DNA of 10,104 nucleotides, from the NCBI GenBank assembly GCA_017624645.1, contig JAGAMQ010000009.1:1-10104 (forward strand), given 5' to 3'. This stretch comes from Oscillospiraceae bacterium (GTDB lineage Bacteria; Bacillota; Clostridia; Oscillospirales; Oscillospiraceae). Shown here piece by piece: positions 6,390 to 10,104 of the stretch (the first letter of the stretch is position 1; every line of letters begins with the position of its first letter). A model generated the notes under the pieces. It had not been told where the DNA came from. It saw nothing but the letters and a program-made list of their open reading frames with translations, and searched no databases. The translations under genes were made by a program, and so were the position numbers.

Positions 6390-6991
6390 TATTGCGGCGC
6401 TTCCACCTCTACGGTGTAGCGTTCGCAGACATTGATCACCCGGGTGTCGCCCAACTGCCGTTCCCGGGTCTTATCCATTTTGTAATTCATATGGACATGC
6501 CCGTGGAGCAGCACCTGAGGCCGATATTTTTCCAGCAGGGGCAAAAACGCCTCAAAGCCCCGGTGGGCAATATCCTCATCGTCCCCCACTCCGGCAGGCG
6601 GTGCGTGGGTCACCACCACATCCACGCCCTTATGCCACCACAGCTTCCAGCGAAGCTTGCGGATGCGCTTGCGCATTTCCCGCTCCGTGTACTGGTGAGG
6701 CCCCGGTCGGTACCGGCGGCAGCCTCCCAGTCCAAGGATCCGCACCCCGTTATATACGATGAGCTGATCCTCGATGCAGTCACAGCCCTCGGGAGGATTG
6801 CGTTCATAGCCGGTATCATGGTTGCCGTGGACATACAAAACCGGCACCCGTGCCATGGTCACAATAAAAGAAAGGTAGCTTGCCTTCAGATCGCCGCAGG
6901 AGATAATAAGATCATACCCGTCCAGCTTGCCGGGGGTATAGTAGTCCCACAGGGCCAGACATTCTTCGTCGGAAAGAGCCAAAATTTTCAC
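6389..6991 (-). CDS. Calcineurin-like metallophosphoesterase
   Basis: The 200-residue cytoplasmic protein has the metallophosphoesterase motifs in order: LALSDEE (5-10), SCGDLK (31-36, Asp34), HGNHDTG (55-61), VTHAPP (127-132) and LLHGHVHMN (161-169). The first motif lacks the usual D-x-H: Asp8 is present but Glu10 stands where His is expected. I recall this DEE form from related clostridial proteins, so it may be a subfamily trait rather than damage. The start is GTG 6991, with AGGAGGG upstream at about seven bases. It overlaps the stop of the BMP-domain gene by four bases (GTGA), which points to translational coupling and shared function. A phosphodiesterase or phosphatase acting on a nucleotide or nucleoside-linked substrate would fit, but the substrate cannot be seen. 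The stop codon abuts the terminal repeat of the neighbouring element. Confidence 0.9.
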   Translation of the reverse strand: MKILALSDEECLALWDYYTPGKLDGYDLIISCGDLKASYLSFIVTMARVPVLYVHGNHDTGYERNPPEGCDCIEDQLIVYNGVRILGLGGCRRYRPGPHQYTEREMRKRIRKLRWKLWWHKGVDVVVTHAPPAGVGDDEDIAHRGFEAFLPLLEKYRPQVLLHGHVHMNYKMDKTRERQLGDTRVINVCERYTVEVEAPQ

Positions 6992-8928
6992 AGGTGTCCC
7001 TCCTTTTCCATGGGGATGGTATCTCTGTAGACACCCAGCTCCCGGACCATTGCCTGGGAGTAGGGCAAAATGGAATCAAAGGGCGGGATGCTTCCCTCCA
7101 CATTTTCGCAAAGCCAGTCCATATGCAGAAGCTCATTGGTGGTAAGGCTGCGGCTGCCGTCGCTGATGACGGTGCCGTCCTGCGCCACCAGCCGGCGGCG
7201 GAAAGGATCCAGCCTACCGGCGCGTAGTCCCTCCCGGAGGATATCCGCAAGGGCGTGCAGTCCCTCGGGCAGATGCTCCGACAGGGTCACATCGATCACA
7301 CCGCTGTCCATACCCCACCAGTAGTTCACCGCCCGGGACTTGTCTTGTTCCCAGTTGCCTTCAAAGATGCTGCGAATAACATGCTCATAGAATTTTCCCC
7401 AGACCCAGCAGGGAGATGCCATAGGCACCAAAACGCCCTTTTCATCAAAGAGATAAGTGCCGTAGCCGCCCCCCTCCAGATGGAACTGATCGGGAGTAGG
7501 CACATCCCGGTTGGAGATCACATGAATATTCTGCCTGCGGAATTCCTCTACAGGATTTCCCGGCAGGCAGGACCAGCGAAGCTGGATTTTTGCCCGGGGA
7601 TTGGTCATCTGTGCGCCTAAGGCAAAGGCATTGATGGCGGCAGGCACACCGAAGATCGGATAGGAGCCGATATAGCCGATGGAATCATTGTCGGAAAGAG
7701 CGCCGGCAATGGCACCGGTGATGAATTTTCCCTCAAACACCCGTCCGTAATAGGTGCGGACGCTGGAATATGGGGCATCCACAGAGCAGTTGAGGAATTT
7801 GACCCGGGGATGCTTCACCGCCGCTTTTAATGTTGCACGGCTCAGCTGGGGGGTGGTGGTAAACACCACATCCGCGCCCTTTTCCACGGCACGGTCCAGA
7901 AGTGCCTCTGCTTCCTCCGGGGTATCCGCATGGAAATAACTGCGCACCGTCACCCGGTGACCCATGACCTCCTTCAGATGTTGGACACCCTCTTCATGGC
8001 CGATGATCCAGGTGCTGATGGAGGGGTCCCGGGGATGGACAAACGCCACATGCAGATGCTCCGGAGCAGCAGAAATCAGCTTAGTCAGCAGATTCTGCTT
8101 CTGCTCCACAGGTTCCGTTTCCAGCTTCACAGGCTCTTCCACGGACAAAAGATTGTCTTTCAGGGCATACATGGCCTTTTTCAGCTCTGTGGCAGACAGC
8201 TTTCCCAGATCCTGGAAAGGATAGACCCGAAGCCAAAGGAGCAAGCCTTCCTCCGGCAACAGTTCCAGCGCGCCACCGCCCAAGGCGTAGAAGGCATCCC
8301 GGAAGTACTGATAGTATGCCCGAAAGGTTTTCTGCTCCCGTTCCGTCCACTGTTCCCCCGGCTCTTTGCCCAAATGCGCCAAAAGCTTTGCATAGTCGCC
8401 GGGCTGATGGAATTGGATATCATAGATGCCGGTGGCATTGTAAAAATCCAGAAATTCATAATAGGCACGAACCTTGGGATCCTCCGAGGGCTGGGGCATC
8501 ACCCGGTACACATACCCGGGGATCTTGGGCGCACCGAAATGGCGCAGCACACTGACCCGTTTGTTGCCCTCCTGCACATAGAAGCTGCCCAGATACTCAA
8601 AGCAGACGATGGGTTCCCGGATGCCCTCATCGGAAAGGTGGGCTGCACACAGGCCCACCCACTTGTGGGCAAATTCGCTTTCCGGATCCAGCAGCGGCAG
8701 AAAGCCCGGGGTAAAGGCTGTAATTCGTCCGGCGGATTTGGTGCCTACGATCCGGTCTGCGGGAATCTCCACCAAGCCCACCTCCACGGTGGTTTCCCCG
8801 ATCTCGGGAAGCAGATCATCCAGCACCGCGGGACGGGTCCCATGACCCCTTGCCCGCAGCTCCCGCACTTCCCTCTGCCCCGCCTTCAAGGCAGCGGCGT
8901 ATTCCTCTCTTGCTTGGATCATGTACAT
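6988..8928 (-). CDS. Cytoplasmic ParB-like/BMP-domain fusion protein (BMP family substrate-binding-like)
   Basis: The 646-residue protein has two parts. Residues about 48-140 resemble a ParB/sulfiredoxin-type fold: GLVEIPADRIVGTKSAGR, then GIREPIVCFEYLGSFYVQEGNKRVSVLRHFG and PGYV. The region 150-285 is helical and charged. Residues about 290-580 are a BMP (basic membrane protein, PnrA-like) ligand-binding domain, with HVAFVHPRDPSISTW, GADVVFTTTP, FLNCSVDAPYSSVRTYYGR, EGKFITGAIAGALS, IGYIGSYPIFGVPAAINAFALGAQ and a TYLF-ASPCWVWGKFYE region. BMP proteins are normally secreted lipoproteins that feed nucleoside ABC importers. Here there is no signal peptide or lipobox and no permease genes. I chose ATG 8928 because AAAGGA (8943-8938) lies nine bases upstream and a strong promoter at 8988-8960 overlaps the codons before it. 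In-frame starts at 8964, 8982 (ATG) and 8994 (TTG) lie in that promoter. The next gene overlaps by four bases. Confidence 0.88.
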   Translation of the reverse strand: MYMIQAREEYAAALKAGQREVRELRARGHGTRPAVLDDLLPEIGETTVEVGLVEIPADRIVGTKSAGRITAFTPGFLPLLDPESEFAHKWVGLCAAHLSDEGIREPIVCFEYLGSFYVQEGNKRVSVLRHFGAPKIPGYVYRVMPQPSEDPKVRAYYEFLDFYNATGIYDIQFHQPGDYAKLLAHLGKEPGEQWTEREQKTFRAYYQYFRDAFYALGGGALELLPEEGLLLWLRVYPFQDLGKLSATELKKAMYALKDNLLSVEEPVKLETEPVEQKQNLLTKLISAAPEHLHVAFVHPRDPSISTWIIGHEEGVQHLKEVMGHRVTVRSYFHADTPEEAEALLDRAVEKGADVVFTTTPQLSRATLKAAVKHPRVKFLNCSVDAPYSSVRTYYGRVFEGKFITGAIAGALSDNDSIGYIGSYPIFGVPAAINAFALGAQMTNPRAKIQLRWSCLPGNPVEEFRRQNIHVISNRDVPTPDQFHLEGGGYGTYLFDEKGVLVPMASPCWVWGKFYEHVIRSIFEGNWEQDKSRAVNYWWGMDSGVIDVTLSEHLPEGLHALADILREGLRAGRLDPFRRRLVAQDGTVISDGSRSLTTNELLHMDWLCENVEGSIPPFDSILPYSQAMVRELGVYRDTIPMEKEGHL

Positions 8929-8959
8929 AGGGATGGGTCCTTTCAAGGATATTTTCTTC

Positions 8960-8988
8960 ATCATACCACGCCGCACCAACATTGTAAA
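8960..8988 (-). promoter_or_regulatory. Strong predicted sigma-A promoter of the BMP/phosphoesterase operon
   Basis: On the minus strand, TTTACA (8988-8983), an exact 17-base spacer and TATGAT (8965-8960) each match consensus at five of six positions. Transcription would start near 8953, giving a leader of about 25 bases with AAAGGA before ATG 8928. This decides the start codon of the operon's first gene. The -35 is preceded by AAATTGGAA, as at the DUF2461 promoter. Confidence 0.75.
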
Positions 8989-9173
8989 TTCCAATTTGTT
9001 TGGTTTTTCCTTGGTCCGGCGGTTTTTATTGACAGCTTGATGATGGATATGATACTTTATCTTATATAAACTACCCGGAGGCTCCTGTCAACGAAAGCTC
9101 CCTCTGAGGATTCTCCTCTTTGAAGAGGGATTCTACTACCGGTTTCTTGTATTCGACCAAAGGAGAGAGTATT
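8966..9173. other. Divergent intergenic region with repeat fragments
   Basis: No gene lies between the BMP operon promoter and the degV remnant. The region holds a plus-strand promoter (9029-9056). It also holds fragments recalling the MITE-like element: AATTCCAATTT at 8987-8997, GGCTCC at 9080-9085 and AGCTCCCTCTGAGG at 9096-9109. A small perfect inverted repeat, CCTCTT-TG-AAGAGG, lies at 9115-9128. The fragments could be a degraded second copy, but the match is patchy. Confidence 0.45.
9029..9056 (+). promoter_or_regulatory. Predicted plus-strand promoter upstream of the degV remnant
   Basis: A perfect TTGACA (9029-9034) is followed by a 16-base spacer and GATACT (9051-9056), which matches the -10 at four of six positions. 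It points toward the degV remnant and the alpha/beta hydrolase. It lies about 40 bases from the divergent BMP operon promoter. Confidence 0.5.
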
Positions 9174-9492
9174 ATAAGCGTCAGAATCATCGTGGATTCC
9201 ACCGCAGATATTGCCCCCCGCCCTTCGCCACCGTTTTCAGACCAGTCCTCTGACTGTCATCTTCGGGAAGGAGGAATTTCTGGACGGCATAACCATCGAC
9301 CACAAAACCTTTTACCAAAAGCTGGCCCAAACCAAGGAGCTTCCCCGGAACAGTCAGGCAACCCCCGACCGGTTCCTTGTGGACAGCCAAGAGCTGTGGG
9401 ACGGCGATCTGCGCTGCACCTGTCTGGGCAGTATCATCGGCACCCATGCCGGTCCCGGCGCCTACGGTGCAACATTCTTCTGTAAAGAATAA
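9174..9492 (+). pseudogene. degV family (fatty-acid-binding protein) pseudogene
   Basis: DegV/FakB proteins bind fatty acids and are normally about 280 residues. Here only the two ends survive. The N-terminus reads SVRIIVDSTADI, the DegV opening motif. It follows AAAGGAGAG (9159-9167) at ideal spacing, but the expected ATG is ATA (9174-9176). At a run of six C (9214-9219) the frame shifts by one. It then continues PLTVIFGKEEFLDGITIDHK, TFYQKLAQTKELP and SQATPDRF, all DegV N-domain sequence. The text then jumps directly to LGSIIGTHAGPGAYGATFF, the DegV C-terminal end, so about 170-190 residues of the middle are missing in frame. The lost start, frameshift and deletion together make it non-functional. 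It lies 27 bases before the hydrolase gene and probably once shared its transcript. Confidence 0.88.
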
Positions 9493-9519
9493 TTCTACCC
9501 TGAAAGGAGCAGCCCCCTT

Positions 9520-10104
9520 ATGGCACTTTCCCCCAAAGCCATCCAAACCCAACTGAATCTGCTGCGGCCGCTCCTTGGCAGTCTTTCCCTTAAGACCCTG
9601 CGCAAATGGCAGGACCGGATCGGCGAACTGATGGAAGCCCGATACCGGGAGCAGGTGATGGTAAAAGAGCATCTCTTCCCCCTTTTCCCGGCAGCGTGGG
9701 TGATCCCCACGGACCAGCGCCGGCAGGGTGTGATCCTGTATCTCCACGGAGGGGGTTATGCCTGCGGCGGACTGGATTATGCTTTGGGCTTCGGCTCTAT
9801 GCTCTCCCAGCGTACCGGCACCAGGGTGTTTTGTCCTGCCTACCGACTGGCACCGGAAGCCCCCTTCCCGGCGGCGGTGGAGGATGCACTGGAAAGCTAC
9901 CGCTACCTTTTGGACAAGGGTTACGCCGGAAGCATCACCCTCTGCGGTGAAAGTGCCGGCGGCGGACTTTGCTACGCCCTTTGTATGGAACTGAAACGGC
10001 TGGGACTTCCCATGCCCTGCGGAATCTTGGGCATCTCTCCCTGGACAGACCTCACTGCTTCCAGCAGCTCCTATGAGGAAAACCGGGATATTGACCCCTC
10101 CATG
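9520..10104 (+). CDS. Alpha/beta hydrolase, HSL-type esterase/lipase (3' partial)
   Basis: The first 195 residues of a serine hydrolase are visible, open to the window edge with no stop. The oxyanion-hole motif HGGGY is at 76-80. FCPAYRLAPEAPFPAAVEDAL (104-124) is the typical HSL-family stretch, and the nucleophile elbow GESAGGG (143-149) has Ser145 as the expected catalytic residue. SPWTDLT follows at 173-179. This pattern fits the hormone-sensitive-lipase-like Abhydrolase_3 family, which cleaves short acyl esters. There is no signal peptide; the first 40 residues look helical. ATG 9520 has AAAGGAG (9503-9509) ten bases upstream. The Asp and His of the triad lie beyond the window, although DPS near 192-194 begins a motif region. 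Its place after a degV relic suggests a past link with fatty-acid metabolism, which is an inference. Confidence 0.92.
   Translation, partial: MALSPKAIQTQLNLLRPLLGSLSLKTLRKWQDRIGELMEARYREQVMVKEHLFPLFPAAWVIPTDQRRQGVILYLHGGGYACGGLDYALGFGSMLSQRTGTRVFCPAYRLAPEAPFPAAVEDALESYRYLLDKGYAGSITLCGESAGGGLCYALCMELKRLGLPMPCGILGISPWTDLTASSSSYEENRDIDPSM

Noticed and set aside
7930..9069. A 379-codon open frame on the plus strand
   Set aside because: It is antisense to the BMP-domain gene and crosses its promoter; composition is His/Gln/Arg-rich with no domain motif, typical of a shadow frame.

Overview
The window looks like chromosomal DNA of a moderately GC-rich, low-redundancy Firmicute. Oscillospiraceae/Ruminococcaceae-type gut Clostridia are the best guess. 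This rests on protein flavour (L20, AzgA-type permease, YhcH, DUF2461, DegV), strong AGGAGG-type ribosome sites and sigma-A-like promoters. Genus cannot be assigned from the sequence alone.

Layout. (1) 1-2455, plus strand: the 3' part of rplT, its terminator, then an RluA-family pseudouridine synthase whose ribosome site starts just after the terminator T-run, then a secreted CapA-like lipoprotein with Thr-rich tails at both ends. A strong terminator (2483-2523) closes this block. (2) 2529-4481, minus strand: a YhcH/YjgK/YiaL-family protein and, upstream of it, an NCS2/AzgA purine permease with its own promoter and a short palindrome in its leader. (3) About 4610-5400: a decayed IS3-type transposase (two -1 frameshifts, two in-frame stops, truncated) followed by gene-free DNA with three inverted repeats. 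(4) 5460-8928, minus strand: a DUF2461 protein, a hairpin-rich MITE-like element with 18-bp terminal inverted repeats (about 6158-6389), and a two-gene operon. The operon is a large cytoplasmic protein joining a ParB-like N-terminal region to a BMP (basic membrane protein/nucleoside-binding) domain, overlapped by 4 bases with a small metallophosphoesterase. (5) 9029-10104, plus strand: a promoter, a degV pseudogene (lost start codon, frameshift, large internal deletion) and the start of an alpha/beta hydrolase cut by the window edge.

The most interesting parts are three. First, the BMP/ParB-like fusion plus phosphoesterase operon looks like an intracellular ligand-sensing unit rather than a transporter. 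Second, the MITE-like element has an end that supplies the -35 region of the DUF2461 promoter, and the same 15-base motif (14 of 15 identical) overlaps the -35 of the BMP operon promoter. Third, a 14-bp palindrome TCCGCA-N2-TGCGGA occurs both in the purine permease leader and in the centre of that element. No tRNA, rRNA, CRISPR array or phage module was seen.
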